Origin: Sequoia sempervirens
Taxonomy: Eukaryota; Streptophyta; Pinopsida; Cupressales; Cupressaceae
Direction: 5' to 3'
Length of the DNA stretch: 64,000 bases
Assembly: GCA_007258455.2 (NCBI GenBank)
Contig: VDFB02270651.1
Coordinates: forward strand, 492,832,571-492,896,570
Made by a program: the position numbers and the translations under genes. The notes below the pieces were generated by a model. That model did not search any database, was not told where the DNA came from, and saw only the letters and a list, made by a program, of their open reading frames with translations. Positions 1 through 12,191 of this stretch are shown in pieces; position 1 is the stretch's first letter; each line of letters starts with the position of its first letter.

Positions 1-3000
1 AAGAAGCCTAGATAATCTATTTCTAGATGGCCGAAAGGACTCCTGAGAAGTGACTTCAAAGATGACATTAAGGATATGATCACGTTTCTAAGCAGAGTGA
101 AAGGCTTGCCAGAATCATCCACTTTTCACAATTGGATGTATGAATACATCAGGATCATAAGAAGGCAAAAAGTGCATATCGACTGGGGCAAACAAATCAA
201 TGATGAGATACACGAGCAGTTGATCAATGCTCCTTCTACATTGAAGTTCTACATGACTTCTTACCTGGTGTACGTAGTAGCTGTGATGAGATAATTCCCA
301 GTTCTATCAACAAAAGGGAATCAGATGATGGTGCCTGTGTACAGATATTTCTATCAATTGGAGCTAAAGGAGAGCTTTCATCATTTCAGACGGGTCACTG
401 ATGCTTTCTTTGCGCCTCTACTCTTCAACTTTGATCTAGCTTTGGAAAGAAGAAGAGTATCTGATGAGGCTTATAAAGTGGTAAGTAAAGTTGGATGTAT
501 TTTTCTCCAATTCCCAACGTTTACTTACTTAAGAGTAGGTTGCTACACTGGTTGTCCCTACATGCTACCACATTATCCTTCGGATAAGTGGGTTCTCATG
601 GAAACATGCAGACAGTTGATGTCAGTGCAGAAGGAATGTAGAAGCAACCGCAAGTGTGGATTCAAGTTCCCACTGACCATCGGTTGATATACTATCCAAA
701 CTACACAAAAAGCCAAGTCTGTCTATGCTGAAATGTAGATCATGACCATCAAAACCTACAGGTATAGGTTTGATTTCGACTACCGAGATGTCAGAAAAAA
801 GTTGCAAAAGGGTCACCAACACAGGTACCGTTTTGAAGACATTTGGGCAGATTGCAGAGATGAAGAAGCCATTCACAAAATGGACTATTGCAGATTGATA
901 GTTCAACAAATCAGAGATCTTGGTATCGCTGACCTACCAGAGGATTTTGAGGATCCAGGTGATATCATGAACGTTGTTTATGATGAGCAAGGCATTGCTA
1001 AAAGGTCGTTGCCTGCAATACAATGGTCTAGGAAAGAGGTTACCAGCATGAGAGAAAGGCTGAGACCAATCCTAGCCAACACAGAAGAATGGTTACATAA
1101 ACATGGTTATGCAATGAAAAGTTTCAGAACAGACTCAGAAGGAGAGGAGTCCGAAGCAGAAGCTCGCCAACAGCAAGAACTCCGCAACAAAAACAAACCA
1201 GCGGCCGTTCCCACTTCTTCACGAAGAGGTCCTAGGATCAAGTTCACTGTTGGTAAGAAAGATACCCAAGCTATCCAAGAGACAGAAATCACAGAATCTC
1301 CTCCATCTCGTTCTAAAGGTAAAAAGCCTATTCTGGAGGAAATAGATTCCGATGAAGAAGAAACTTCAAGTGACCAATCCGCTGAAGATGAAGATTCAAC
1401 AGAAGCAGACTTTGATGCCGAAGAGGTTTCTGAAAGCGGGCAAGAGTCTGATCAAGATTCTAAAGAAGGATCTGAAGGTGACTTTGAAGGTGAACCAGAT
1501 TCGGAGAGACAAGAGGGTGATCAATAGGAACCTGGGCATGATCAAGAAAGAACTACTTCTCCTCCTGAGAATGTAATTGAGGAAATTCCCAGAACATCAT
1601 CGCCTGTGACTTCAAACGTTCCTCATACCCCTCTAGATTCAAGAACTCCTCCACCTCTTGTTCCCTCGTCACCTATCCCTACCACATGCATTCTTGCAGC
1701 TGAGATATCCCCTATCCCTGCAACATCAACCTAGCTTGATACTCCTTCAGTGACAAGCATCCATACGGTTGATATAGTGTCAAGCCCACCATCATCCATT
1801 CCTAGCTTGTCTTCGCCAACGTATGATATCACTTCTGAAAATGAATTCAATTGTTTCATGAAGGAGTCAATGCGTGATCAGCTCAATGTGTCAACTACAG
1901 GAGCAATGATGACATACACTTCTCCAATTGTTACGCTACCAATGGTAAGTTCAGATGTGACAATAACTTCAGAAGTGGCAATGGCGACCGAATTGACAGT
2001 AGATCCAGAAGTTCACACTTCTTTTCTTCCTCCTTGGCTAATATCTCAAGTGTCGAAGTGCAAAAAGCAAATGATTTCTCCAGAGGAGCTCGCCCTTGAA
2101 GAGATAGTTCTTCTAAAAGCCAAAGGGAAGAAAAAGGAAAAGGTATACTCAAGGCTGAATGTTGATAAGTCTGGCCACAAGTATGCTGAAATTGGCATAC
2201 CACCGAATCAAGAAGGTGATGTCAATATGGAGGACTACACAACAAAGGTCCGGCTTGGCAAGGTTACCAACGAAAGTGCAAAAGCCGATGCGCAAGTCAC
2301 TTTGGATATCTTGGCAGGAAAGGCTGGATAAAGTAGAGCAAGCTCGTAACATGTACAAACAAAGGCAGAGCATTATGCCACTATTGTAAAGAGACTTGCG
2401 GTTCTCCAAGTAATGCACAACCGCTGACAGTGGTAAATATTGAAAACCTAGCTGTCAAAAAGCTGAGAAATTTGCTTCCAAAGGCAGGGTGTTATATGAT
2501 TTTGTTGAAAGATCATCGAACATGGATCTCAGATAATTCTGGCTGTGGATGAGAAAACTACCATGTTGGCCAAGCTCACCATAGAGCTTGATAAAGAAAA
2601 GAGCGTACTTTCCCAGGAGCGCAGAGACATGGAAAAAAGCCTGTTGTCATGGTCAAAATGAAATAGGTAAAGCTCAGCAAATTGGTGGAGGTTGGGGTAA
2701 TTCCTGACAAAGAAAAGTTTGTAGAGGTAAGAGAATCACTGAAACACAGAATTCAAGTGGTTCAATCTCTCATAGAAGATCTTCACCAAGTACAGGAAGA
2801 TGTCGACGGGCATCGCACCATTCTTGACAAAAATATCAAAGAGTTGCCTGGTCAACTTCTTGAGGAAAATCGTATCTTCCTGTCGGCCACAGAAATATCC
2901 CTGATCTTCAAGGAAGCCATCACGAATTTGATTGACAGTTCAGACTTCTCAGAAGCTTCGCTAAACATCATTTGTGATACAAGGCTCACGTTGGATAACC

Positions 3001-3163
3001 TGAAGACGCATTTTGATAGGTGCAAAAGGTTCACTCATCTGCCATGAGGTCGATCACGAGAATTCACACCATTGTGGATTACACCATTGGTCCAGATGAG
3101 AAGTTCATGCAGGAGACTAGGAGGAAATTTGAAGACTTCCGCGCCCAATGCAAAGAAACGTGA
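1..3163 (+). pseudogene. Extra 3' ORF (ORF2) of Tat-like element, left truncated copy
   Basis: This is the left, degraded copy of the long second ORF that is nearly complete at 12192-15827; window base 1 aligns with about 12657. The first part reads in one frame with stops at 13-15, 292-294, 685-687, 736-738, 1525-1527 and 1732-1734. From about 2320 several one-base indels break the frame (an extra base near 2320; missing bases near 2365, 2460, 2510 and 2655). Visible parts are a folded N-terminal half, an acidic Ser/Glu/Asp-rich linker (about 1130-1530), a Pro/Ser/Thr-rich stretch (about 1560-1840) and a Lys/Glu-rich coiled-coil-like C-terminus ending at TGA 3161-3163, 20 bp before the LTR. 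I do not recognise the family and no transmembrane segment is evident. It most likely belongs to a neighbouring tandem unit whose start lies outside the window. Confidence 0.8.
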
Positions 3164-3183
3164 AGCAGCCCCCTATTCTCCAG

Positions 3184-4334
3184 TGTTAGACATTTTCGGT
3201 GCATCCCATTATGCATCTTGTAAATATTTCTCGACATTTTCGAATGTCATTTTGTAAATTGTAATTACACCAAGTCCAAAGATGTAATATTTTCAAAACA
3301 AATTACACTTTGCCCTTGGTCAAAGTTAGGTGAGATCTCCTTAAATCGCTCACCTAACTTTCCCTGATTTTCTCAATCTCTTTCCTTATTTTGCTCATCC
3401 CTCTTTCTATATAATGTGAGGGAGTTTCATTGTAAATGATCTTTTAGCCTTTTGCAACGAAGTGCTGCCATTTTGTAAGCAAATTTGTGAAACTTTGTGT
3501 TCATGCTTTGTGAATGAGATTCGATTAATAAAGAAAAGGATTGCAAGCCAAACTTTGCGTTGGATTCGATACTTTTGTGAGTTAATCTTATTTGGTAGTG
3601 ATTAGTTCGAAGAATCTAAAAGACTCTAAGTAGTTTATGTAAACTTTGTGTTACATCTATTATTTAGATTGCATTGTTATTTCTATTTATCATTGGTTGA
3701 ATGATCTACAAGACTTTGTGCTTGTAATCATTCATGCTCATGCATGTTCTGGTTGAGTGATCTACAAGACTTTGTGCTTGTAATTATTCATACTCTTTGA
3801 CACTTTTGTTGGATGATCTACAAGAATTTGTACTTGTAATCGTTCATGCTGTTCGAAGAATTGTTGCGTCTAAGAAGACTTTGTGCTTCTAACGTAGCAA
3901 ACGGTACGTCTACACAGATCCAACACTGATAAAGCTACGGAACGACTTTGTGCCTTTGTGAGCTTTCCCTTTTTACTTTATTTTTTTGTTATTAATCACT
4001 TCTGGTATCTCTACACTTTGCTTGACAAGATAGAGATATTGGTATTACTGCTAGTTGTTCATTTCAAGTTATCAAGAATTCTAAACTTTCAATGGTGAAG
4101 CATTATAAACATCTTCTCTGAAAAAGGAGAGAAGGATGAATGTAACACACCCCCCCCACTCTGTGAATTTTGTGTACATTTTGTAATTACTTGTTTGATT
4201 TACTATCATTTCTGTTAGTAGTAAGAAGGGCGCCTCCCCTTTCCAAGAGGAGAGATTCACATCTCACATAGTTGTGGCTGAAGTCCAAGTTGTGTAATCT
4301 ATCGAAAAGCTGATTACATAATTTTCACCTAACA
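3184..4334 (+). repeat. LTR of Tat-like Ty3 element (1151 bp, shared by two tandem units)
   Basis: The segment begins TGTTAG and ends CTAACA, a perfect 6-bp terminal inverted repeat, and matches 15848-16978 along its whole length with roughly three dozen substitutions by eye. A primer-binding site follows at 4341. Inside are a perfect 13-bp hairpin (arms 3322-3334 and 3349-3361), a TATA-like stretch at about 3407-3414 (CTATATAATG), an AATAAA at about 3528, and three to four imperfect repeats of about 60 bp built on ACAAGACTTTGTGCTTGTAAT-like sequence (about 3690-3900). The five bases before it (TCCAG) do not match those after the right LTR (CTTGA), so this is not the outer left end of one insertion; it is the internal LTR of a tandem. 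Confidence 0.85.
3322..3361. repeat. Perfect 13-bp hairpin inside the Tat LTR
   Basis: AAAGTTAGGTGAG at 3322-3334 is the exact reverse complement of 3349-3361, with a 14-base loop. It is preserved without change in the other LTR at 15986-16025. It lies about 50 bp upstream of the TATA-like sequence, so it could be a promoter operator or an RNA stem; its role is unknown. Confidence 0.8.
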
Positions 4335-4340
4335 GTTTTT

Positions 4341-4358
4341 TGGCGACTCCTCTGGGGA
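4341..4358 (+). other. Primer-binding site (tRNA-Arg-like)
   Basis: TGGCGACTCCTCTGGGGA starts six bases after the LTR end. It begins with the TGG needed to pair with a tRNA CCA end. The TGGCGACTC core resembles the tRNA-Arg-type primer site I associate with Ogre/Tat elements; the tRNA identity was not computed. Confidence 0.6.
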
Positions 4359-4502
4359 ACCTACATATGCAATCTGAGCCTCACGCTTCGGATTGAAGTA
4401 GATAAGTTTCCTTTTTCTTGCTGTTCTTTTGTATATTGTTATTTCTGTAACACCCTTTGTATTCAGATCTACATTCTGGCAGACCAAATATATACAAGAG
4501 GA

Positions 4503-5510
4503 TTGAGGGCTCAAGGAATAACAGATCCACTCTTTGAAGAGTTGTTGCAACGTGACTTTCCATTTACTCTTCCACGAGCAAGGTCACCACTGCAACGGGC
4601 TATAAGCTTGCCTCCACATAGCCAAAGATCTCTGATCCCAAGTGTTTGGTCAGTTTATCGTAGGCATCCTGTTCAAGTACCTGTTGTGCAAGCAGTCATG
4701 GCCGCAGCACCTGTAGGACCATGGGGAAATGCTTTTGGTCCCCTCCGTTTGACTCCACCTTTACACAAACTTCCTTGTGTATCCAGGAAGCATCTTCCAA
4801 AATTTCAAGGTGATGGCAAACAACACCCCGATGAGCACATATCTACATTCTACATAGTATGCAGCGTTCTTGGCATTGAGCACGAAGATGTTTCTATAAG
4901 ATTGTTCATTGAATCCCTTCAAGGGGTTGTAGCCAAATGGTTCTTTACTCTTCCCAATGCCTCCATCACCAATTGGGCCATTCTTCACACTAAATTTGAA
5001 GAAAGGTTTAAGCCTGCTGAAGATTCACATGCTCTATTGGCGCAGCTCACCACTATGCGTAAGGAGGCTCATGAGCCTATGCGCGAGTTTGTGGAAAAAT
5101 TCAATAAGTTGGTGACACGGATCCCAAATGATGCTAAACCAACGGATCATAACCTGAAATGCTTCTTCATCAACACCCAATTACCTAAGGTAAGTTTTTA
5201 CTTACGTAGGGAAAATCTGGTTAACGTTGAAGCAGCCCAGCAATTGGCTACCAGTCTGGAGGACGACATGATCCTTGCTGGAGAAATCAGGATAGGCACT
5301 AATGGGAATAAGAGGATGCAAGCCTCAGGATCTTCAGCGTCCAATGTTAGTACCCCCACTGCCAGCTCAAATTTTACAGATCCCATGATCCAAAGGTTGG
5401 CAAATGAAGTTTTGTCTCTTAAGAAACAAGTGTCGAACAACAACAATGGTAGCAACTACAAGGACATCCCTAGGAGGACTTTCCCTATTTATGCTGGCAA
5501 CAAAAATTAG
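4503..5510 (+). pseudogene. gag: gag region of Tat-like Ty3 polyprotein
   Basis: This is the capsid-type region of the element. The retrotransposon gag core runs about residues 95-250, including FQGDGKQHPDEHISTFY, an IESLQGVVAKWFFTLP segment and REFVEKFNKLV, typical of plant Ty3 gag. The frame opens back to the LTR but has no ATG before codon 66 (ATG at 4698). The first residue of the open stretch is TTG at 4503, where an ancestral ATG may have been lost. The frame stops at TAG 5508-5510 and then continues in the same frame into pol, so gag and pol were one reading frame. The TAG sits in a Gln-compatible position and is probably a mutated CAG. No clear zinc knuckle is visible in this part. 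Confidence 0.85.
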
Positions 5511-8500
5511 AATCATCTCCCAGCACCTCCAGGACGACTTGCTCTTGAAGCCCCACCTGCTAACAATGCCGCCGGATACTATGAGACTGAACAAGATGAT
5601 TATGCTCAGCCCGAATATCCTGAAGAAGAAAATGCCGACCTCTTCCAAGAAGAAGAAACTGAATCGGCTGGCGACTCCAAGATCAGCTATTTGCAAATGA
5701 TGGAAGAAGAAGAAGAAGACGACCTGGTGACTGACACTTACGTTGTTTTTACACGAAATCAACAAAATCAACTTGACAAAGCTCAGGCTGCTGCTATTCC
5801 AGAAAAGGAAAAGCCACCCATAACGATTGCCAAAAGAGGATCTCCCCTCCCTTGGCAACCTAAGAAAGCAGCAAATCCACAAGTAAGTGCACCTCGTTCT
5901 TCTTTGTCAACTCCCGTTATTCCTAAAGCTAATCCTCCCGTTCCAAAGACCAGTGTGCCTTTTGTGAAACCAATTAGCGAAGTTACGACTTCCAACCTAC
6001 AAAGTTCTTTCCAGGCTTTCGACATCATTGACCATGCCAAGAAAACCAAGGTTCAGATGTCCGAGGCTGAATACCTCAAAGCCAACCTCGACCAATTTGA
6101 CCGGCTTGTCAAGTTCGTAAATGATAAAAAGATCTCCCCAAGTCGGGATACTCCTCCTGATATCCTAGTTACTCCTAAACCCAAAGTATCACAGAGTAAC
6201 CTTGTATCTAATCCTCCAACTACTTCTGGACGCATTGATCCATTTTTCATCTCCCTACTTGTAAATGGTTTCAAGCTGAGTAACTGTATCATAGACTCTG
6301 GTGCATCTGGCAATGTGATGCCCGCCAAGGTAGCTACTGCGTTAGGCCTTGAAATGACCAAAACCTTCAGCTGTTGCTTTTCCATGGAGAATAAACAAGT
6401 GCCATTGATAGGTCAGATCAAAGATGCACAATACGCATTCGCCGCATACCCAGAAAAGAAAATAAAGATGACGGTCCTCGTGGCCGATGTACCAGCTTCC
6501 TACAGTATCCTCCTTGGATGCAATTTCTACAAAGATGTTGGAGGAGAACTAAGTATGGATATGTCCGAAGCAAGAATACCAGTAAAAGGTGTGATGCAAA
6601 AGCTGATTCCTGAAAAGGAATCAAAGTTTTCAGTTGTTGAGTCAGATGATCCCAGAGCTCAGATTTTGTTTGAATCATCAGGCATGGGAACTTACTACCT
6701 ACAGACAAATGAGGTAGGAGAATCCTCGACTCAAAATGGGTTAGAGAAAGATGATACTTCTTCAACTTCAGATGAAACATCCTCAAGAGATTTGTCTATC
6801 TCCGACCATGAATCTCTATCAGATGATGAAGTTTTGGACTTCGACACTGTTCCAGTTGGTGATTCCAACGGTGTCTGGTTGCTCGAGTTTGATGGTAGCT
6901 GCTCTTCGACCGGTTCTGGAGCAGGAATGGTTTTCATTTCACCATCAGGAAAGTTTTTCCCTTTCTCCTTCAAGTTGCAGTTTGATAACACCAATAACAC
7001 CGCCAAGTATGAAGCCCTGTTACTGGGAATGCAAGTTGCGTTGAAGAAAGGTATAAAAAATCTTCATGCACAAGGTGATGCCGAGCTGATAGTGTGTCAA
7101 GTAGGAAATCTCTATCAAACAAAGAATGAGAGACTCAGGTATTATCATAAACTAGTATGGGATTCCATTGAGGAATTCGAAGCTTTCGATATCTCTATTG
7201 TTCCCAGAGAATACAATACTAGAGCTGATTCCCTCATGATCTCTGCCATGCTCTTGGTGCCACACAAAGACTTTGAAGGTTCTACGTACACCATAGAGTT
7301 GGTTTTCCACCCAAGTGTAACTGACAATTCAGAGAACTGGCAGATTTTCAATGATGACCATCAAATTATCGCCTTTCTTGAGAAAGCAAAAAATTTTGAT
7401 GAGTTGTACTTTGAGGGCAGTGATTCTTCGCTTCGAGAATCTGTGTCCGATATGGATCCTATTACAGGCGAGGAATATCTACAACTCAAAGGAAATAAGA
7501 TCCCTAAAGGATTGGTATCCTTGGAAAAGCTTTTTGATAAGCATGATCGCCATGTAAAGAAGCAACTCTCAGATTCTGACTCATCTAATGAGATTGAACA
7601 AATAAATTTGGGAATTGAAGCCAATCCTAAGATTGTCAACATTGGCAAATGTTGCATGGCCGACGAAAGAAAACAGTTTGCTCAGCTACTGCAGGAGTAC
7701 ATTGACGTCTTGGCGTATTCATATGACGATCTAAAGTCATTTCGGCCTAAGGAAGTGCAACATGACATTCCTCTCAAGGTTGGAGCTTTGCCTTACAAAC
7801 AAAAGCAGAGGCAGTACAATCCCAAGATCTCTGGAACTATTTTGGTGGAAGTTCAAAAGATGCTAAACGCACAGATAATATTCCCTATCCATCATTCGAC
7901 GTGGATAGCCAATATCGCCCCCATTCGTAAGAAGAATGGTGAAATCCGCATTTGTGTAGATTTCAGAAATCTTAATCAATTGTTTCTCAAAGACAATTAC
8001 CCACTTCCAGTGATGGACCAAGTTCTACAAAATGTAACTGGATCCAAGATGCTCTCCATGCTAGAAGGATTTTTTGGTTATAATCAAATTGAGGTAAATT
8101 CAAGCGATCAACATAAAACCGCTTTCACAACGCCATGGGGAACCTTTGCGTATCGTAGGATGCCTTTTGGTTTGATCAACGCTGGCACTACATTCCAACG
8201 TGCCATGGATCTTGCTTTCCGCGACGTGATGGGTAAGTTCATTGTGGTATATCTTGATGATCTTACTATTTTATCTAAACAACGTGATGAACATTTCTAT
8301 CATTTGAGACAAACTCTAGAGAGATGCCGTCAGCACGACATTTCCCTCAATCCCAAGAAGTCAACTTTTGGGGTGACGGAAGGTAAACTTCTTGGTAACG
8401 TAGTATTCGCCGAAGGAATCAAGATTGACTCAGAAAGAGTAAATGGAATCAAGTCCCTCGCTTTTCCGTCAAGCAAGAAAGCCGTTCATTCTTTTTTCGG

Positions 8501-10388
8501 CAAGGTAAACTTCTTAAGGAGGTTTCTCCCAGATTTTGCTGAAAAGACTCGTCACATTGTAAATATGATGAAGGGTAATGCCGCATTTCACTGGACGGCA
8601 GAAGGCAAAGCAGTGTTCGATGACATCAAGGAGGCCATTGCCCATGCGCCTGTATTGGTTTTCCCTAACTACACCAAAAATTTTGTGGTGTATAGTTATG
8701 CTTCTGAGCATACGCTATCAGCAATTTTGGTGCAGGAAAATGATGAGGGTTTTGAATCCCCCATTGCATTCATGAGTTGCCCTCTAAAGAATTACGAGTT
8801 GAAATATTCTCAAATGGAAAATCATGCTTTTGCAGTCGTAAAAGCTGTCAAACATTTCCGGTTCTACATTCTGGGTAGTCATGTGAAAGTTCTTGTTCCA
8901 GATTCGACCGTCAAGTCTATTCTCACACAACAGGAATTTGGAACAAAAAGAGGCAACTGGATTGCCAAGATTCAGGAATATGATCTGGAAATTAAACCCA
9001 CTAAATTGATACGTGGACATGGTCTTTGTCAGCTTATTGCAGAAAATAATCCAGATGAAGAAATTTCAGGGGATGAAGAGGTTGATCCCAGTACACTTCC
9101 TATGGTACTATTTGTCAGCACCACTAATGAATGGTATTCCAACATAGCTCACTTCCTGACATACAGAGAATGTCCTAATCACTTAACTCCAAAAGAAAAA
9201 AGGACCGTCAAGCTGAAGTCAGCTAGTTTCATCTTGTGGGATAGCGGCTTGTATAAGCGTGCAATGGACGAGACATTTCTCAGGTGTGTTGATAAAGAAC
9301 AACAGCAAAAGTTGCTAAAGTATTACCATGATTTGGCATGTGGTGGACATTTCTCAGCACTAGTAACCACTCACAAAATCCTGAGAGCAAAGTATTACTG
9401 GCCCACACTTTTTTAGGACACGTACTCTTGGGTGCGTAAGTGTGAATTGTGCCAACAGTTTGTCGGCCGTCCAAAATTGGCATCTTTCCCATTGAAACCG
9501 GTTGTGATTGATGAACCTTTCTAGCAATGGGGCATTGATTTCATAAGTGCAGTTAATCCATCGTCAAGTGCTGGACATGTCTACGTTTTAACTGCTACGG
9601 ATTATTTCACCAAATGGGTGGAAGCAATACCTACCAAGCGTGCTACTTCAGAAGTAGTGTGCAATTTCTTAAAAGAAAATATTATTTCCAGGTTCAGTGT
9701 GCCGAACAAGATTATTGCAGACAATGCTTCTGCTTTCTCATCAAGTGAAATCACGGAGTTTTGTTTCGAACATGGTATAACTTTGTCACATTCTTCCGAC
9801 TATTATCCACAGGGTAATGGTCAAGTGGAATCTAGTAACAAGAATCTGGTAACTATAATCCGCAAGCTGGTGGACGAGAATCAACGTTTGTGGCACAAGG
9901 CTTTGTTTGATGCTTTGTGGGTAGACAAAATAACTCCGAAGCGAGCAATCAGCATGTCTCCTTTTCAACTCTTGTACGGATTGAATGCCGAGATTCCTAT
10001 AACCTTGGAACTACCAGCCCTCAAGTTGGCTAAGGCCATTGAGGATGAGACGTTTGACAATTCTGTCGACAAGCGCATCATGTATCTCTCTGAATTGGAA
10101 GAGAATCGGGTTCAGGTGGCTGACCGCATTGCGGAACACCAAGAACAAGTAAAGAAGCTGTTTGACAAAAAAGCCAAGTCACGAGAATTTCAAGTTGGTG
10201 ACCTCGTTCTCTTGTGGGACAAACGAAGAGAGCCAAAAGGTATGCACGGGAAATTTGACTCACTGTGGACAAGACCTTTCCAAATACATCAGTTACATGG
10301 TGAAAACAGTTTCTTGTTAGCATACAGAGATGGAAAGCCATTTTCCCTTCCTCATAGTGGGCAACATCTCAAGCACTTTACGCAGTAA
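5511..10388 (+). pseudogene. pol: pol of Tat-like Ty3 element: PR - aRNH - RT - RNH - INT
   Basis: The same frame as gag is open except for TAG at 9414-9416 and 9522-9524. Numbering from 5691: an aspartic protease with DSGAS (Asp 202); an archaeal-type RNase H with Asp 401 (LEFDGSC), Glu 441 (NTAKYEALL), Asp 463 (AQGDAELI) and Asp 513 (NTRADSL); the reverse transcriptase (VDFRNLNQ, TPWGTFAYRRMPFGL, YLDD at 854); and a Ty3 RNase H-like region whose catalytic positions look lost (VVYSYASEHTLSAIL, GLCQLIAE). An integrase follows with an H-H-C-C finger (ending CELCQQ at about 9450) and a D,D-35-E triad (Asp 9537-9539, Asp 9720-9722, Glu 9828-9830). The first RT catalytic position reads MLEGF (Glu 792) where Asp is expected. 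Both stops fall in integrase. The aRNH lies before the RT, unlike the usual Tat order. Confidence 0.9.
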
Positions 10389-12191
10389 AGAAGTCGGCAT
10401 TGGTATGTAAATACTTTTTATTTTTAAGTCCTTTTGAGTCTTTGCATTTTGTTTCTATCGTCGTCGTCGCCTGACTCCAAGCCCAATGGATGGATAAAGG
10501 CACTTGAATTCTGGATTTCTTCTCCCTTCATTCTTTTCAAAAGAACAACTAAAGGAAGATTCCCAGCAGGATCCAGTTGTTATCACAGAATCTAGCAACG
10601 CTCATTCCACGGATAACCCCCTACGAAACTTGTCCGTTTCCTAGGATTCGTGAAGTTCAAGCACACATAATGAAGTGATTTTCAAGCCACCTTGAAATGC
10701 GTTCCTAAGCCTCGTATAGTCAATTCTAGCATTCCCCTTGTTCACCTTGCAAAGACCTTCGAAATGAGATCTTTTGCGACGTTTCACTGTTCGTACTTAG
10801 CAAATTACGAAAAATGCAGTGGCACTGAAAAAGTGCGCTCCTGCCCTGAAGCCAAAAATTGGCTAAGTTAGAAAATGCAAGGGCACTAAAATTTAGCACC
10901 CCTGTCCAAAAAATGTAATAGCGCTAAATTTTAGCGCCATTACATTTTTCTTCAACACTTAACTTTTTTTTTTATGGCTCTGCACGTTTCTTCATGTTTT
11001 CGCGTTTTTCGTCAATTGTGCCACTTTTCATGCCTAAATTTATTGCTCGACTTGAGTTAGGTTTTTAATTTTCATTTTCACTTAAGTGAATGAATTCGTC
11101 ATTTTAGTTGTTTATATTTTCATGTTCTTTTATTCCTCTTGCTGTGCGAGTTTGCTTCTCAATTGTAAATCGCGTTTTTGAGGATTTTCGCCATTCTTTC
11201 TTCAGCAAGCTTCACGTTTTGGTTCTGGTAAGTCATTTTTGTCTTGTCTTCTTCCATTTTTATACATTCTTGTTTTTGTATATGCATTTTGTCTATGCGT
11301 TTTTCCATATATTCTTTTCCACATTTTTTACATCACAACCCCACGCGTTTTGTTTCTGTTTTCCTCCATTTCATGTCTTGTTCTTCTCCATTCGCATTTT
11401 TCCTTTCCAACGCACATTCCTTCTCTCCATTCGTGTTTTACCTTCGCATTGTTTGTCTTCATCGTAAGAAGAATGGCGAGCCTTTGTTTCCTTACGCATT
11501 GGAACCCTACGTGTTTCTTTCCCCATTCTCCTCAATACGCGATGTTCTTTGAGAACTTGTATTTATCCAATGCGTTTGTGTTGAAATCTCTTTGTCTCCC
11601 TCTCTATTCGTTTTGGTGTGAACATTGGAAAGATCTATCATTGTGAAAGAGAATTACTTTAACCTTTGAGTGCGTATGAAATGGGATGGAAACAAGTTCA
11701 AAAGTTTTCATGTTCCAAACAAATTGCCTTTGCCAAGCATGAGCGCCCTCGCCATTCATTCCTACATTTACATTTTCAAAATTGTCAAGAAAATGCTAAA
11801 GCGCTGAATTTTAGCACTGTGACATTTTGAAAATGTCAAAAAATTCCTAACACTGCAAAGTGTAAGGGCACTAAAATTTAGCGCCCTTGCACCAAAAGCA
11901 ATTTTCCAAGAATGTAAGGGCGCTGAATTTTAGCGCCCTTACACTTTTTTCAGGTTTCTTCCAATTCTTCCCAAATGAACTTCATTTGACCAGTGCACTC
12001 TTGAGCCCCATTTTTTTGCCTTTGTGCATCGTTTTGTGTGCCTCGTCATCCGCTTCATGATTTCTCATCCTTGTGCTCATTTCGCACTTACCCATGTTTC
12101 CTAACAATTGGTGTTTGTTCTGGCTAAACGGATTGCAGTCTACTTTCAAAGATCGTCAAGTCAAGAGTGATTAGAGTACCAGTTCTTTTTG
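10389..12191 (+). repeat. Spacer between integrase and ORF2 with six related hairpins
   Basis: This 1.8-kb stretch has no convincing coding sequence; long open frames here are T-rich and lack recognisable motifs. It carries six related inverted repeats built on GGGCGCTAAATTTTAGCGCCC: 10813-10844, 10874-10905, 10912-10947, 11792-11827, 11858-11892 and 11911-11946. They form two clusters of three about 850 bp apart. The third has an almost perfect 17-bp stem (8 bp, one mismatch, 8 bp). The last has an 11-bp perfect stem with a 7-base loop. Confidence 0.75.

Noticed and set aside
622..909. Minus-strand open frame overlapping ORF2 (and its copy at 13278-13565)
   Set aside because: A mirror of the conserved plus-strand frame; both copies keep it only because they are similar.
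3690..3900. CRISPR-like array
   Set aside because: Repeats are imperfect, spacers are absent, and the repeats lie inside an LTR of a eukaryotic retroelement.
1..4334. A giant LTR of more than 4 kb containing the extra ORF
   Set aside because: The 1151-bp segment has its own matching ends (TGTTAG/CTAACA) and is followed by a primer site, so a tandem of ordinary LTRs is simpler.
5367..5882. Minus-strand 171-codon frame rich in Phe
   Set aside because: Antisense of the Lys/Glu-rich gag-pol linker; no independent signal.
11108..11646. Long overlapping open frames in three registers on the plus strand
   Set aside because: All are T-rich (Phe/Leu/Ser-dominated) with no motif; T-rich DNA lacks stops by composition.
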